Shown here in pieces: positions 1 through 12,049 of a DNA stretch of 17,176 nt. How positions within the stretch are numbered: position 1 is the stretch's first letter; each line of letters opens with the position of its first letter. Origin of the DNA: Reyranella sp. (GTDB lineage Bacteria; Pseudomonadota; Alphaproteobacteria; Reyranellales; Reyranellaceae); NCBI GenBank assembly GCA_016780605.1, contig JADHLS010000023.1, forward strand, positions 1 to 17,176, in the 5' to 3' direction. The translations under genes were made by a program, and so were the position numbers. Under the pieces are notes generated by a model. It was not told the origin of the DNA and searched no databases. It saw only the letters and a program-made list of their open reading frames with translations.

Positions 1-97
1 AGCGCGGGATCTCGAGCCCCGCCAGCTCACAGGCCTGCAGGATGGTGATGCCGGCCGGCACCTCCATCTCGACGCCGTCGATCTTGATCTTGGGCAT
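1..97 (-). CDS. nuoG: NADH-quinone oxidoreductase subunit G, N-terminal fragment (cut by window edge)
   Basis: Only the first 32 codons are present. The peptide begins MPKIKIDGVEMEVPAG and continues ITILQACELAGLEIPR, which is the start of the N-terminal 2Fe-2S ferredoxin fold of the 75-kDa/NuoG subunit; the first cluster cysteines would lie just beyond the window. In the family NuoG carries several Fe-S clusters in the peripheral arm and passes electrons from NuoF/NuoE towards NuoB. The ATG at 97 lies 15 nt after the nuoF stop, and a purine-rich GGGAGCAGG lies just upstream of it. It is the seventh gene of the nuo operon here. The identification rests on a short piece plus its position, but the order F-G is standard. 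Confidence 0.9.
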   Translation of the reverse strand, partial: MPKIKIDGVEMEVPAGITILQACELAGLEIPR

Positions 98-112
98 TAC
101 CTGCTCCCTGCC

Positions 113-1396
113 CTACTCGGCCGCCAGCTTTTCGGTGCGCGCGCGGATGCGGCGCTCCATCTCGGGCCGGAAATGACGGATCAGCCCCTGGATCGGCCAG
201 GCCGCGGCATCGCCCAGCGCGCAGATCGTGTGGCCCTCGACCTGTTTGGTGACGTCCTCGAGCGCGTCGATCTCGTCGATGCGCGCGTTGCCAACGACCA
301 TGCGCTCCATCACACGCCACATCCAGCCGGTGCCCTCGCGGCAGGGCGTGCACTGACCGCAGCTCTCGTGCTTGTAGAACTGGCTGAGCCGCGCGATCGC
401 CTTCACGACGTCGGTGGACTTGTCCATGACAATGACCGCCGCCGTGCCGAGCCCCGACTTCTGGTCGCGCAACGAATCGAAATCCATCAGGACGGTGTCG
501 CAGATCGACTTGGGCAGCAGCGGCACCGAGGCGCCGCCCGGGATCACCGCGAGGAGATTGTCCCAGCCGCCGCGGACGCCGCCGCAGTGGCGATCGATCA
601 GCTCGCGCAGCGGGATGCCCATCTCCTCCTCGACATTGCACGGCTTGTTCACGTGCCCGGAGATGCAGAAGAGTTTGGTGCCGGTGTTGTTGGGCCGGCC
701 AATGCCGGCGAACCACGGGGCGCCGCGGCGCAGGATGGTTGGCGCAACGGCGATCGATTCGACGTTGTTCACCGTCGACGGACAGCCATAGAGGCCGGCG
801 CCGGCCGGGAACGGCGGCTTCAGCCGCGGCATGCCCTTCTTGCCCTCGAGGCTCTCCAGCAGCGCAGTCTCTTCGCCGCAGATATAGGCGCCTGCGCCGC
901 GATGGACGTAGAGATCGAAGTCCCAGCCCGAGCCGCAGGCGTTCTTGCCGAGCAAGCCCGCCTCATAGGCCTCCTTGATGGCGGCCATCAGATGCTGCGC
1001 TTCGTTGTAGAACTCGCCGCGCACATAGATGTAACCGGCGTTGGCGCGCATGGCGAAGCCCGCGACCAGGCAGCCTTCGACCAGCAGATGCGGGTCGTGG
1101 CGCATGATGTCGCGATCCTTGCATGTGCCGGGCTCGGACTCGTCGGCGTTGACGATCAGGTAGTGCGGCCGGTCCTTCACCTCCTTGGGCATGAAGGACC
1201 ACTTCAGGCCGGTCGGGAAGCCCGCGCCGCCGCGGCCGCGCAGGCCCGACTTCTTCATCTCGTCGATGATGGCCTCAGGTCCCTTGTCGAGGATCGCCTT
1301 GGTGTTGTCCCAGGCCCCGCGCGCACGGGCGCCTGGCAGGCGCCAGTCGTGGAAACCGTAGAGGTTGGTGAAGATGCGGTCCCTGTCGGCAAGCAT
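113..1396 (-). CDS. nuoF: NADH-quinone oxidoreductase subunit F (51 kDa, NADH- and FMN-binding)
   Basis: This 427-residue protein is the NADH-oxidising subunit of complex I, which passes electrons from NADH via FMN to the Fe-S chain. The glycine-rich FMN/NADH motif [16 protein letters not shown] lies at residues 51-66. A second nucleotide-binding segment, [19 protein letters not shown], lies near 168-186. The 4Fe-4S cluster N3 ligands are visible as SCGQCTPC (C346, C349, C352) and C392 in HTICALGD. Length and motif order are as expected for bacterial NuoF. The ATG at 1396 is 3 nt after the nuoE stop, so translation is probably coupled. No anomaly was seen. Confidence 0.98.
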   Translation of the reverse strand: MLADRDRIFTNLYGFHDWRLPGARARGAWDNTKAILDKGPEAIIDEMKKSGLRGRGGAGFPTGLKWSFMPKEVKDRPHYLIVNADESEPGTCKDRDIMRHDPHLLVEGCLVAGFAMRANAGYIYVRGEFYNEAQHLMAAIKEAYEAGLLGKNACGSGWDFDLYVHRGAGAYICGEETALLESLEGKKGMPRLKPPFPAGAGLYGCPSTVNNVESIAVAPTILRRGAPWFAGIGRPNNTGTKLFCISGHVNKPCNVEEEMGIPLRELIDRHCGGVRGGWDNLLAVIPGGASVPLLPKSICDTVLMDFDSLRDQKSGLGTAAVIVMDKSTDVVKAIARLSQFYKHESCGQCTPCREGTGWMWRVMERMVVGNARIDEIDALEDVTKQVEGHTICALGDAAAWPIQGLIRHFRPEMERRIRARTEKLAAE

Positions 1397-1399
1397 CGC

Positions 1400-1996
1400 C
1401 TACTCGCTCCTCAAGGTGGCGGTCGTCAGGGTCGTCGGGCCGCCCTCGGGCGCCGAGGTCTGACGGTCGACCTGCGGGCCGGGCTTGGGCGTCTCGCCGC
1501 GCTTGAAAGCGTCGAGCACCTTCTTCAGCGAGGCCTCGTCGAGATCTTCGTAGAAATCGTCGTTGATCTGCACGACCGGCGCGTTCACGCAGGCACCCAG
1601 GCATTCGACCTCCTGCACCGAGAAGGTCTCGCCGTCGGCGGCATGTTCGCAGGCCTTCATGATGGCGTCCGAGCCGCGCAGCCAGCACGGCGTCGTGGTG
1701 CAGACCTGCAGCAGGTACTTACCCTTCGGCTTGAGCTGGAACATCGTGTAGAAGGTCGCGATCTCGTAGACGCGGATCGGCGCCATATCGAGGAGTCTGG
1801 CGACCTCGTTCATCGCCACGCGCGGCAGCCAGCCCTGCTGGCGCTGGGCAAGATCGAGCACGCCGATCACGGCGCTGGCCTGCCGGCCCGGCGGATAGTT
1901 GGCCATCAGTTCCTTGGCCTTGGCCAGATTCTCCGGCGTGAAGGCGAAGCTCTCGACGTGCGGGACGTCCTTGGGATCGGCGGTGATCATCGACAT
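1400..1996 (-). CDS. nuoE: NADH-quinone oxidoreductase subunit E (24 kDa, 2Fe-2S)
   Basis: This is the thioredoxin-like 24-kDa subunit of the NADH dehydrogenase module. The 2Fe-2S (N1a) ligands are C99 and C104 in CTTTPC and C132 and C136 in CLGAC. Three in-frame ATGs occur at 2002, 1996 and 1990. The Shine-Dalgarno AGGAGG (2010-2005) is 8 nt from the ATG at 1996 but only 2 nt from the one at 2002, so 1996 is chosen (198 aa). The C-terminal ~30 residues are a proline- and threonine-rich tail beyond the fold, as is common in alphaproteobacterial NuoE. The gene follows the nuoD stop directly and precedes nuoF by 3 nt. Confidence 0.96.
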   Translation of the reverse strand: MSMITADPKDVPHVESFAFTPENLAKAKELMANYPPGRQASAVIGVLDLAQRQQGWLPRVAMNEVARLLDMAPIRVYEIATFYTMFQLKPKGKYLLQVCTTTPCWLRGSDAIMKACEHAADGETFSVQEVECLGACVNAPVVQINDDFYEDLDEASLKKVLDAFKRGETPKPGPQVDRQTSAPEGGPTTLTTATLRSE

Positions 1997-2008
1997 TGCC
2001 ATCGCCTC

Positions 2009-3193
2009 CTAGCGGTCGATCTCGCCGAACACGATGTCGAGCGAGCCGATGTTAGCCGACATGTCGGCGAGCTGGTGGCCCTTGGTCATCATGTCGAGCG
2101 CCGCGAGGTGCGGGAAACCGGGGGCGCGGATCTTGCAGCGGTAGGGCTTGTTGGTGCCGTCGGAGACGAGATAGACGCCGAACTCGCCCTTGGGTGCCTC
2201 GACCGCGGTGTAGGTCTCGCCGGCCGGCACCTTGTAGCCCTCGGTGTAGAGCTTGAAATGGTGGATCAGGGCTTCCATCGAGCCCTTCATCTCGCCACGC
2301 CGCGGCGGCGAGATCTTGCGATCGTCGACGCGCACCGGACCGGTCACCGTGCGCAGGGCGCCGATGCACTGCTCCATGATGCGCGCGCTCTGGTACATCT
2401 CCTCGATGCGCACGAGGTAGCGGGCAAAGCAGTCGCCGGTCTTGCCGACCGGAATGTCGAAATCCATGCGCTCGTAGACGTCGTAGGGCTGCGACTTGCG
2501 CAGGTCCCACGGCAGGCCGGAGGCTCGGATCATCGGGCCCGAGAAGCCCCAGTCGAGCGCCTGCTGCGGATTGACGACGCCGATATCGACCGTGCGCTGC
2601 CGGAAGATGCGGTTGTCGTTCAGCAGCTTCTCGATGTCCTTGAGGAACGGATAGAACTGCTTGATCCACGCCTCCATGGAATCGAGCATGCCGTCGGGCA
2701 GGTCCTGGTGAACACCGCCCGGCCGGAAATAGGCCGCGTGCATGCGCGAGCCGCTGACGCCCTCGTAGTACTCCATCAGGAGCTCGCGCTGCTCGAAGCC
2801 CCACAGTGGCGGCGTCAGCGCGCCGGTATCCATCGCGAACGTGGTGACGTTCAGCAGATGGTTGAGGATGCGGGTGACCTCGGAGAACAGCACTCGGATG
2901 TACTGACCGCGCTCGGGCACAGTGATGCCCAATAGCTTCTCGACGGCGAGCGCGTAGGCGTGCTCCTGATTCATCGGCGAGACGTAATCGAGCCGATCGA
3001 AGTACGGCACGGCCTGCAGATAGCTCTTGTACTCGATCAGCTTCTCGGTGCCGCGATGCAGCAGGCCGATATGCGGATCGCAGCGCTCGACGATCTCGCC
3101 GTCCATCTCGACGACCAGCCGCAGCACGCCGTGGGCCGCCGGATGCTGCGGCCCGAAATTCATCGTCAGCGTTTTGATCTCGACGTCGGACAT
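2009..3193 (-). CDS. nuoD: NADH-quinone oxidoreductase subunit D (49 kDa)
   Basis: This 394-residue protein is the hydrogenase-large-subunit-like 49-kDa subunit that, with NuoB, forms the quinone reduction site. The HPAAHG motif lies at residues 17-22, [11 protein letters not shown] at about 46-56, and the conserved tyrosine of RLDYVSP at residue 70; the family uses the His and Tyr of these segments at the quinone head group. The C-terminus [11 protein letters not shown] is the canonical ending. It is a separate gene from nuoC, not the fused nuoCD of enterobacteria. It begins with ATG 4 nt after the nuoC stop. Confidence 0.98.
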   Translation of the reverse strand: MSDVEIKTLTMNFGPQHPAAHGVLRLVVEMDGEIVERCDPHIGLLHRGTEKLIEYKSYLQAVPYFDRLDYVSPMNQEHAYALAVEKLLGITVPERGQYIRVLFSEVTRILNHLLNVTTFAMDTGALTPPLWGFEQRELLMEYYEGVSGSRMHAAYFRPGGVHQDLPDGMLDSMEAWIKQFYPFLKDIEKLLNDNRIFRQRTVDIGVVNPQQALDWGFSGPMIRASGLPWDLRKSQPYDVYERMDFDIPVGKTGDCFARYLVRIEEMYQSARIMEQCIGALRTVTGPVRVDDRKISPPRRGEMKGSMEALIHHFKLYTEGYKVPAGETYTAVEAPKGEFGVYLVSDGTNKPYRCKIRAPGFPHLAALDMMTKGHQLADMSANIGSLDIVFGEIDR

Positions 3194-3197
3194 GACG

Positions 3198-3824
3198 CTA
3201 GCTCTTTGCCTTTTCGTCGGCTTTCTCGGCGGCTTTCTCGTCCCCGGGCAGCACCTGATGGGCGCCTTCCCAGGGGCTCAGGAAGTCGAAGCGGCGGAAC
3301 TCCTGCTGCAGCTTCACCGGCTCGTAGACCACGCGCTTCTGCAGGTCGTCCCAGCGCAGCTCGACGAAGCCGGTCAGCGGGAAGTCCTTGCGCAGCGGAT
3401 GGCCCTCGAAGCCGTAGTCGGTGAGGATGCGCCTGAGGTCGGGATGGTCGGAGAACCACACGCCGTAGAGGTCGTAGGTCTCGCGCTCGAACCAGCCGGC
3501 CGAGCTGAACACCGACGCCGCCGACGGTACCGGCGTGCTCTCGTCGGTCGCGACCTTCACGCGGACGCGCTGGTTGTTCTTGACGCTGAGCAGATTGTAG
3601 ACGACGTCGAAGCGCTTCTCGCGCTCGGGCCAGTCGACGCCGCAGACATCGACCAGCTGCTTGAACAGGCAACGCGGATCGTCGCGCAGGAAAGTGAGCA
3701 ACGCCACCAGGCCCTCGGGCTTGGCGGCGATCATCAGCTCACCGAGGCGCACCGAGGTCGCGGTGACGGCCTGCTGGTTGCCCTTTGCGATGTAGTCGCC
3801 GAGATCCTGGAGCTGTTCGGCCAT
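3198..3824 (-). CDS. nuoC: NADH-quinone oxidoreductase subunit C (30 kDa)
   Basis: This is the 30-kDa connecting subunit of the complex I peripheral arm. The family signature is clear: [18 protein letters not shown] is followed by [19 protein letters not shown] and then GFVELRWDD. The start is the ATG at 3824 (208 aa); a TTG one codon earlier also lies in frame but is less likely. The C-terminus is a short Lys/Glu/Ala-rich tail. It lies 13 nt after nuoB and 4 nt before nuoD, within the nuo operon. Confidence 0.97.
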   Translation of the reverse strand: MAEQLQDLGDYIAKGNQQAVTATSVRLGELMIAAKPEGLVALLTFLRDDPRCLFKQLVDVCGVDWPEREKRFDVVYNLLSVKNNQRVRVKVATDESTPVPSAASVFSSAGWFERETYDLYGVWFSDHPDLRRILTDYGFEGHPLRKDFPLTGFVELRWDDLQKRVVYEPVKLQQEFRRFDFLSPWEGAHQVLPGDEKAAEKADEKAKS

Positions 3825-3837
3825 CAACCTACCCTAC

Positions 3838-4374
3838 TCACCGAACAATCGTGCCCGTCCGGCGGACCTTCTTCTGGAGCTGCAACACGCCGTAGAGCAG
3901 CGCCTCGGCCGTGGGCGGGCAGCCCGGCACATAGACGTCGACCGGGATGATGCGATCGCAACCGCGCACGACGGAATAGCTGTAGTGATAGTAGCCGCCG
4001 CCGTTGGCGCAGGAGCCCATCGAGATCACGTAGCGCGGCTCGGCCATCTGGTCGTAGACCTTGCGCAGCGCCGGCGCCATCTTGTTGGTGAGCGTGCCTG
4101 CCACGATCATGACGTCGGCCGAGCGCGGGCTCGGCATCGGCGCGAAGCCGAAGCGGTCGAGGTCGTAGCGGCTCATCCAGCAATGGATCATCTCGACGCC
4201 GCAGCAGGCGAGACCAAAGGTGAGGCCCCACATCGAGCCGGTGCGGGCCCAGGTGATCAGCTTGTCGAGCTGAGCCACGACGAAGCCCTTGTCGGCGAGC
4301 TCGTCGTTCAGCGCGCGCGACAACGCCGCATCGGCGGCGGGATTGATCTTGGCCGGAGGTGTCGTCACTCCCAT
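3838..4374 (-). CDS. nuoB: NADH-quinone oxidoreductase subunit B (PSST, cluster N2)
   Basis: NuoB carries the terminal 4Fe-4S cluster N2 that reduces quinone. Its ligands are visible: the tandem C57-C58 in [10 protein letters not shown]122 in GSCANGGG and C152 in [11 protein letters not shown]. The chosen ATG at 4374 gives 178 residues and has AAGGGAG about 8 nt upstream; an in-frame GTG at 4395 would add seven residues but lies well inside nuoA. The gene overlaps the 3' end of nuoA by 10 nt, indicating translational coupling. The residues 1-32 are variable, and the fold begins near FVVAQLDKL. Confidence 0.97.
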   Translation of the reverse strand: MGVTTPPAKINPAADAALSRALNDELADKGFVVAQLDKLITWARTGSMWGLTFGLACCGVEMIHCWMSRYDLDRFGFAPMPSPRSADVMIVAGTLTNKMAPALRKVYDQMAEPRYVISMGSCANGGGYYHYSYSVVRGCDRIIPVDVYVPGCPPTAEALLYGVLQLQKKVRRTGTIVR

Positions 4375-4730
4375 TCCAGCGCTCCCTTGCGCCACTCGTA
4401 GATGAATCCGACCGTGAGCACGGCCAAGAAGAGCATCATCGACCAGAAGCCGAACAGGCCTATGTCACCTAACGCCACAGCCCACGGAAAGAGGAACGCG
4501 ACCTCGAGGTCGAAAATGATGAAAAGGATGGCAACCAGGTAGAAGCGGACGTCGAACTGGCCGCGCGCATCGTCGAACGGCGCAAAGCCGCACTCGAAGG
4601 GCGAGAGCTTCTCGGAATTCGGGTTCTGGCGGGCGATCAGGTAGGAGCCGCCGACGGCGGCACAGCAGATGGCCAAGGCGAGGCCAAGGAAGATCAGGAT
4701 TGGCAGGTATTCCCTGAGAAGATCTTCCAT
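4365..4730 (-). CDS. nuoA: NADH-quinone oxidoreductase subunit A
   Basis: NuoA is a small membrane subunit at the junction of the membrane and peripheral arms of complex I. The 121-residue product has three hydrophobic segments at about residues 9-31, 63-83 and 93-112. Between the first two is the family loop [20 protein letters not shown], with the conserved cysteine C47, and [11 protein letters not shown] follows in the second. The start is ATG 4730 with AAGGGG upstream. The open frame continues upstream through tRNA-Asp, but that extension is not protein-like. It is the first gene of the operon and begins 67 nt after the 3' end of tRNA-Asp. Confidence 0.97.
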   Translation of the reverse strand: MEDLLREYLPILIFLGLALAICCAAVGGSYLIARQNPNSEKLSPFECGFAPFDDARGQFDVRFYLVAILFIIFDLEVAFLFPWAVALGDIGLFGFWSMMLFLAVLTVGFIYEWRKGALEWE

Positions 4731-4797
4731 CCGCCACCCCTTCACTCCGTGTGGCGCCCCCACCTGCAGAGTATGGCTGGGCTGCCAGCGTTGGGGC

Positions 4798-4874
<77 letters not shown>

Positions 4875-4898
4875 GTAAGTCCCCAACGGCGCGCGAGA

Positions 4899-4925
4899 AA
4901 TATAGGACCCCCTATATAGTGTCAA
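4899..4925 (-). promoter_or_regulatory. Sigma-70-type promoter for tRNA-Asp (and possibly the nuo operon)
   Basis: On the minus strand a perfect -35 TTGACA (4925-4920) is followed after 15 nt by -10 TATATT (4904-4899). The initiation region downstream is GC-rich (CGCGCGCCG), as is typical of stable-RNA promoters. The predicted start is about 18 nt before the mature tRNA 5' end. The spacer is short, which lowers certainty slightly. No comparable promoter is visible in the 67 nt between tRNA-Asp and nuoA. Confidence 0.65.
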
Positions 4926-5228
4926 GCATACCGCACCCGCGAAGGCGTGCGTAAGTGCCGGAAATATCGACGCTTTCCGCACGTTGAAGGAACCGCCGAT
5001 CAGGCCTGCAGTTGCGTGCTGTCGCCGCGTCGCGGACAGGCCCACTAAGGCACGGAACATGACTGAAGTAGTGTAAATACTATAACTTATGTAATCAGAA
5101 ATGGCAAGGACGAATGTCGGTCCGAATTATTGCGTACCAGGCGGCGCAAAATGCGCAGTTTCGCTCAACAGCTAGGGCCAACTTCGCGGACCGGCGTCCA
5201 TATCGTGCGGTCTGCGCCGATATTGTTG
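4926..5228. other. Non-coding stretch between tRNA-Asp promoter and the repeats
   Basis: Part of a ~500-nt gap without a recognisable protein gene. It contains an AT-rich patch near 5070-5100 that stands out against the GC-rich background. A plus-strand open frame from 5114 to 5362 is not credible as a gene, because its second half is a translation of the palindromic repeats that follow. I see no further motif that can be supported. Confidence 0.5.
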
Positions 5229-5258
5229 CGCCCTCCTTCGCCAAGGCTTCGGAGGGCG
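5229..5258. repeat. Short palindromic element, hairpin
   Basis: CGCCCTCC (5229-5236) is the exact reverse complement of GGAGGGCG (5251-5258). The 14-nt loop itself contains partly complementary TTCG and CTTCG runs. It sits 16 nt before the larger palindrome at 5275-5351. Short GC-rich palindromes of this sort are commonly dispersed in many copies in GC-rich alphaproteobacterial genomes; that this is one of them is inference, since no second copy is in the window. Confidence 0.55.
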
Positions 5259-5274
5259 ACATGCGAACCCATCA

Positions 5275-5351
5275 TGTCATCCTGAGCGCAGCGAAGGATC
5301 TCATGCCGATTGCGAGCGGCGATGAGGTCCTTCGCTGCGCTCAGGACGACA
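5275..5351. repeat. Imperfect palindromic dispersed-type repeat (REP-like)
   Basis: Two 27-nt arms, 5275-5301 and 5325-5351, are inverted copies matching at 25 of 27 positions, separated by 23 nt. Each arm has the core TCCTGAGCGCAGCGAAGGA. In one reading frame the arms give the peptide ILSAAKDL, which from general knowledge is a common product of mis-translating this widespread bacterial repeat. It ends 21 nt before tRNA-Val, so it occupies the place where that tRNA's promoter should be. Confidence 0.75.
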
Positions 5352-5372
5352 GAATATGCTAGAAGCGCCGCC

Positions 5373-5447
5373 GGGCGATTAGCTCAGCGGTAGAGCATTC
5401 CCTTTACACGGGACAGGTCGGCGGTTCGATCCCGTCATCGCCCACCA
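5373..5447 (+). tRNA. tRNA-Val (anticodon TAC)
   Basis: The only clear plus-strand gene. Acceptor arms GGGCGAT and ATCGCCC pair fully, the D arm is GCTC/GAGC, the anticodon loop TTTACAC has anticodon TAC, and the T-loop is TTCGATC. Discriminator A and an encoded CCA (5445-5447) complete the 75-nt gene. It runs convergently towards hupB. Its promoter is unclear: TATGCT at 5355-5360 is a possible -10, which would put the -35 inside the adjoining repeat. Confidence 0.97.
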
Positions 5448-5462
5448 CTAGCCATCTTCTAT

Positions 5463-5486
5463 GAGCGGATCTGGAGGTCCGCGCTC
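5463..5486. terminator. Hairpin between convergent tRNA-Val and hupB
   Basis: GAGC-GGA (5463-5469) pairs with TCC-GC-GCTC (5478-5486) with a 2-nt bulge and an 8-nt loop. It lies in the 47-nt gap where tRNA-Val (plus) and hupB (minus) converge, so it could act as a two-way terminator. There is no strong T-run, so confidence is modest. Confidence 0.35.
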
Positions 5487-5494
5487 CGGCGAGA

Positions 5495-5767
5495 TCAGTT
5501 GATCGCGTCCTTGAGCTGCTTGCTGGCCTTGAAGCGTGGGACGTTGGCGGCGGGAATCTTGATCTTCTCGCCGGTCTGGGGATTGCGGCCCTCGGCGGCC
5601 TTGCGCTTGGAGACCTGGAAGGTGCCGAAGCCGACCAGCAGGACCTTTTCCTTCTTCTTCAAGGATTTGGTGATCACCGTCAGCATGGCATCGATCGCCC
5701 CCGCGGCATCGGTCTTGGACAGGTTGGTCGAAGCGGCGACGGCGGCGATCAGATCATGCTTGTTCAC
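5495..5767 (-). CDS. hupB: DNA-binding protein HU
   Basis: A 90-residue histone-like nucleoid protein that bends and compacts DNA as a dimer. The sequence is a complete HU: MNKHDLIAAVA at the start, GFGTF at 46-50, GRNPQTGEKIKIPA at 60-73 in the DNA-binding arm, and PRFKASKQLKDAIN at the end. The start is GTG at 5767; an ATG further upstream is in a different frame that stops early. It has its own promoter and follows the lon terminator, in the usual proteobacterial lon-hupB order. Confidence 0.98.
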   Translation of the reverse strand: MNKHDLIAAVAASTNLSKTDAAGAIDAMLTVITKSLKKKEKVLLVGFGTFQVSKRKAAEGRNPQTGEKIKIPAANVPRFKASKQLKDAIN

Positions 5768-5803
5768 TGGCCAACCCCAAATTCATTTACCGGCTTGGCG
5801 CTG

Positions 5804-5833
5804 AGTGTAAGGGCGAGCCGAAAAGGCCGTCAA
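5804..5833 (-). promoter_or_regulatory. Sigma-70-type promoter of hupB
   Basis: On the minus strand -35 TTGACG (5833-5828) and -10 TACACT (5809-5804) are separated by 18 nt. Transcription would start near 5797, giving a leader of about 30 nt before the GTG start. A short palindrome TACCA-N7-TGGTA (5841-5857) lies just upstream of the -35 and could be a regulator site, but that is speculative. Confidence 0.6.
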
Positions 5834-5897
5834 CGTTGAATACCATATTTTGTGGTAATCGCGACCCCATAACCGCATAGGTAGGGCCGGAAACGAC

Positions 5898-5923
5898 GAA
5901 GCCCCGGATTGCTCCGGGGCTTC
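5898..5923 (-). terminator. Strong hairpin terminator after lon
   Basis: A perfect 11-bp stem, GAAGCCCCGGA (5898-5908) and TCCGGGGCTTC (5913-5923), closes a 4-nt loop. It begins 26 nt after the lon stop on the minus strand and is followed by GTCGTTTCC, a weak T-tract. It separates lon from the hupB promoter. Confidence 0.8.
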
Positions 5924-5949
5924 GCGTTCAACTTCTAGGGCATTGACCG

Positions 5950-8346
<2,397 letters not shown>

Positions 8347-8443
8347 GTTGCCTCGCTAATACGCTGTTAGAGCTACCCGCACCCCGACCGCGATCCCCGC
8401 AATGGGCAATCATCGGCCTGCCGGCACGCGTACTCGTTATCAG

Positions 8444-8472
8444 AGATTGGCCCGAACAGAGGGTTGTTCAAG
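8444..8472 (-). promoter_or_regulatory. Candidate heat-shock (RpoH/sigma-32-type) promoter of lon
   Basis: On the minus strand CTTGAA (8472-8467) is followed after 15 nt by GCCAATCT (8451-8444). This resembles the sigma-32 pattern CTTGAA-N(11-16)-CCCCATNT, with the -10 half imperfect. It lies in the clpX-lon gap and would give a leader of about 90 nt. Lon is a heat-shock gene in most proteobacteria, which supports the reading. Confidence 0.45.
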
Positions 8473-8517
8473 GCCACGGCGGGACACCGGCAGGCTCTGC
8501 CGCCGGCGTAGCAAGAG

Positions 8518-9789
<1,272 letters not shown>

Positions 9790-9812
9790 TTCTGAACGCA
9801 CCTCCGCTTGGG

Positions 9813-9835
9813 GGGCCCGCTGACCTAGCGGGCCC
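9813..9835 (-). other. GC-rich hairpin in the clpX leader
   Basis: A perfect 9-bp stem GGGCCCGCT (9813-9821) and AGCGGGCCC (9827-9835) with a 5-nt loop. It lies 23 nt upstream of the clpX ATG, just before the Shine-Dalgarno. No T-run follows on the minus strand, so a simple terminator is unlikely; a role in attenuation, processing or mRNA stability is possible. Confidence 0.5.
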
Positions 9836-9926
9836 GCACGCAAGACCATGTTAAACGCGCCCCCCGGATCGCCACAACCTCAAAATATGGTGTGCCGTGG
9901 GGCAAAGGGTAAACAATTGGTCGCAA

Positions 9927-9944
9927 CTGCCTCTTAGGAGGCAG
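9927..9944 (-). terminator. Hairpin spanning the clpP stop codon
   Basis: CTGCCTC (9927-9933) and GAGGCAG (9938-9944) form a perfect 7-bp stem. The 4-nt loop contains the TAA stop of clpP. It could be a weak terminator or a stability element at the 3' end of clpP; no T-tract follows. Confidence 0.4.
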
Positions 9945-10581
9945 CCGCTTGGACGGTCGGAGTCGGTCGCTTCTCGAGCACCTCGTCGATCAGGCCGAAC
10001 TCCTTGGCCTCCTGAGGCGAGAAGAACTTGTCGCGTTCCATCGCCCGTTCGATCTCCTCGATCGTCCGGCCCGTGTGGGTAACGTACATCTGGTTGAGTC
10101 GTGCCCGGGTGGCAAGAATCTCCTTGGCGTGGATCTCGATGTCGGCCGCCTGGCCCTGGGCCCCGCCCGAGGGCTGGTGGACCATGATGCGCGAGTTGGG
10201 CAACGCGAAACGCTTGCCTTTCTGTCCCGCCATCAGCAGCAGCGAGCCGGCCGAAGCCGCCTGTCCGAAGACCAGCGTGGAAATATGCGGACGGATGTAC
10301 TGCATGGTGTCGTAGACGGCCAACCCGGACGTCACCACGCCGCCCGGCGAGTTTATGTAGAAGGAGATGTCCTTGGTCGGATTCTCCGACTCGAGAAAGA
10401 GGAGCTGGGCACAGATCAGGCCGGCCACATTGTCCTCGATCGGCCCATTCAGGAAGACGATGCGGTCTTTCAGCAGCCTCGACCAAATGTCGTAGCCGCG
10501 CTCGCCGCGGGCCGATTGCTCGACCACCATCGGCACATAGTAGTTGTTGTAGATTTCAAGCGGATCGCGGTCGCGAGCCAT
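9934..10581 (-). CDS. clpP: ATP-dependent Clp protease proteolytic subunit ClpP
   Basis: A 215-residue serine peptidase forming the double-ring chamber that degrades proteins delivered by ClpX. The catalytic triad is visible: S110 in GQAASAGS, H135 in [10 protein letters not shown] and D184 in MERDKFFS. The start is ATG 10581 ([17 protein letters not shown]) with AAGGGGG 5-6 nt upstream; the longer frame to 10644 has no family support. A short propeptide-like N-terminus precedes the conserved [15 protein letters not shown]. It lies between tig and clpX, as in most proteobacteria. Confidence 0.98.
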   Translation of the reverse strand: MARDRDPLEIYNNYYVPMVVEQSARGERGYDIWSRLLKDRIVFLNGPIEDNVAGLICAQLLFLESENPTKDISFYINSPGGVVTSGLAVYDTMQYIRPHISTLVFGQAASAGSLLLMAGQKGKRFALPNSRIMVHQPSGGAQGQAADIEIHAKEILATRARLNQMYVTHTGRTIEEIERAMERDKFFSPQEAKEFGLIDEVLEKRPTPTVQAAAS

Positions 10582-10608
10582 CGTGGCCCCCTTGGGTGAC
10601 TGTTCTGC

Positions 10609-10639
10609 AAACGTGGCAGCGCCGCTGGTCCGGTTCAAG
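10609..10639 (-). promoter_or_regulatory. Candidate heat-shock-type promoter of clpP
   Basis: On the minus strand CTTGAA (10639-10634), then 16 nt, then GCCACGTTT (10617-10609). The -35 hexamer is identical to that proposed for lon, while the -10 is a weaker match to the sigma-32 pattern. It lies in the 88-nt tig-clpP gap and would give a leader of about 20 nt. Confidence 0.35.
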
Positions 10640-10669
10640 ACCATCGGCGGCTTAATGATCTGAATTGGA

Positions 10670-12028
10670 TTAGTTCGCCGCGGTCTCCGCCTTTTCCTCC
10701 GACTCCTCGGCCTCTTCCGCTTCGCGGGCCGCCTTCAGCAGTTCCTCGGGCGTAACCGACTTCTCGCTCACCTTGGCGAGCTCGAGGATGAAGTCGACGG
10801 TCTTCTCCTCGAAGATCGGTGCGCGCAGGCGCTCCTTCAGCTCGGCGTTCTTGCCGTAGAACTCCAGCACCTGGCGCTCCTGGCCGGGATAGCGCATGGC
10901 CTCGCGCATCACCGCCTGGTTGAGCTCTTCCGGGGTCACATCGATCGAGTTGGAGCGCCCGACATCGGCCAGCAGGAGGCCGAGACGAACCCGGCGCTCA
11001 GCGATGTCGCGGTACTCCTTGCGCATCTTCTCCTCGTCGTCCTCAAGCTTCTGGCCGGCCTTCTTGGCCTCCTCGATGCGCTGCCAGATGGCATTGAACT
11101 CGCCTTCGACCAGACCCTCGGGCACCTCGAACTTGTGCGCCTCGGCAAGCTTGTCGAGCAGCTGGCGCTTGATCATGGTGCGCGAGACCTGCGCATAGTC
11201 CTGCCCGATGCGGTCGGCGACGGCCTTGCGCATGGCCTCGAGGTTCTCGAAGTTGTTCTTCTTCGCCAGCTCATCGTCAGCCGCCTTGTCGACGAACTCG
11301 CGGATCTCCTTGACCGTGCACTTGAATACAGCCTCCTTGCCGGCGAGCTCGGCGTTGCCGTAGTCGGCCGGGAACGTCACCTTCACGTCGACAGTCTTGC
11401 CGACCTCGGCGCCGACCAGCTGATCCTCGAACCCGGGAATGAACGACCCCGAGCCCAGCTCGAGCACATAGTCCTGCGCGGCGCCGCCGGGGAACTCCGT
11501 GCCGTCGACCGAGCCCACGAAGTCGATCTTGATGGCGTCGCCCTTCTGCGCCGGACGCGGCGGATCGACCGGCTTCTGCTCGCGGTTGGCCTTGGCGATG
11601 CGATCGATCGCCTCATCGACGTCCTTCTCGGGCACGACAGCCTTCAGGCGCTCGAGCTCGACGTCGGAGAAGTCGAGCTTGCCGATGTCGGGCATCACCT
11701 CGATCGCCACCTCGAACTCGACATCCTTGCCCTCCTCGAGGGTCTTGAGGTCGACGCGCGGCTGCAGCGCGGGCTTCAGCCCGCGATCCTCGATCGCCTT
11801 GGCGGTGCTGGAATTGACCGCCTGCTCCAGCGCCTCGCCGAACAGCGCCTGGCCGTACTGCTTCTTCAGCAGCGTCACCGGCACCTTGCCCGGGCGAAAC
11901 CCGGGCATCGAGGCGGTCTTGGCGAGCTCTGCCAGCCGCTCGTCGACCTTGGCCGACAGGTCGGTGGCCGGCACCACGATCTTGAATTGCCGCTTCAGCC
12001 CTTCGGCCGACAGTTCCGTCACTTGCAT
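10670..12028 (-). CDS. tig: Trigger factor (ribosome-associated chaperone, peptidyl-prolyl isomerase)
   Basis: A 452-residue chaperone that binds nascent chains at the ribosome exit tunnel. The ribosome-binding signature GFRPGKVP lies at residues 43-50. An FKBP-like isomerase domain follows at about 160-230 ([31 protein letters not shown]), then the helical C-terminal arms. The C-terminus is a Glu/Ala-rich acidic tail. The start is ATG 12028 ([15 protein letters not shown]). The frame extends upstream into tRNA-Leu but is not coding there. Only 21 nt separate the tRNA 3' end from this ATG. Confidence 0.98.
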   Translation of the reverse strand: MQVTELSAEGLKRQFKIVVPATDLSAKVDERLAELAKTASMPGFRPGKVPVTLLKKQYGQALFGEALEQAVNSSTAKAIEDRGLKPALQPRVDLKTLEEGKDVEFEVAIEVMPDIGKLDFSDVELERLKAVVPEKDVDEAIDRIAKANREQKPVDPPRPAQKGDAIKIDFVGSVDGTEFPGGAAQDYVLELGSGSFIPGFEDQLVGAEVGKTVDVKVTFPADYGNAELAGKEAVFKCTVKEIREFVDKAADDELAKKNNFENLEAMRKAVADRIGQDYAQVSRTMIKRQLLDKLAEAHKFEVPEGLVEGEFNAIWQRIEEAKKAGQKLEDDEEKMRKEYRDIAERRVRLGLLLADVGRSNSIDVTPEELNQAVMREAMRYPGQERQVLEFYGKNAELKERLRAPIFEEKTVDFILELAKVSEKSVTPEELLKAAREAEEAEESEEKAETAAN

Positions 12029-12049
12029 CGCTTCACTTCCATTTCCGTC

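Noticed and set aside
173..2935. A 920-codon plus-strand open frame across nuoD-nuoF
   Set aside because: It is antisense to three clearly identified complex I genes, its peptide is a low-complexity Arg/Ala/His/Asp-rich translation typical of high-GC shadow frames, and it has no recognisable domain.
5114..5362. An 82-codon plus-strand open frame before tRNA-Val
   Set aside because: Its second half is a translation of the palindromic repeats (ILSAAKDL-type peptide), and no ribosome binding site or family feature supports it.
8488..8502. Hairpin CGGCAG-GCT-CTGCCG after clpX as a terminator
   Set aside because: Only a 6-bp stem with no T-run, in a GC-rich region where such pairs are common; not strong enough to annotate.
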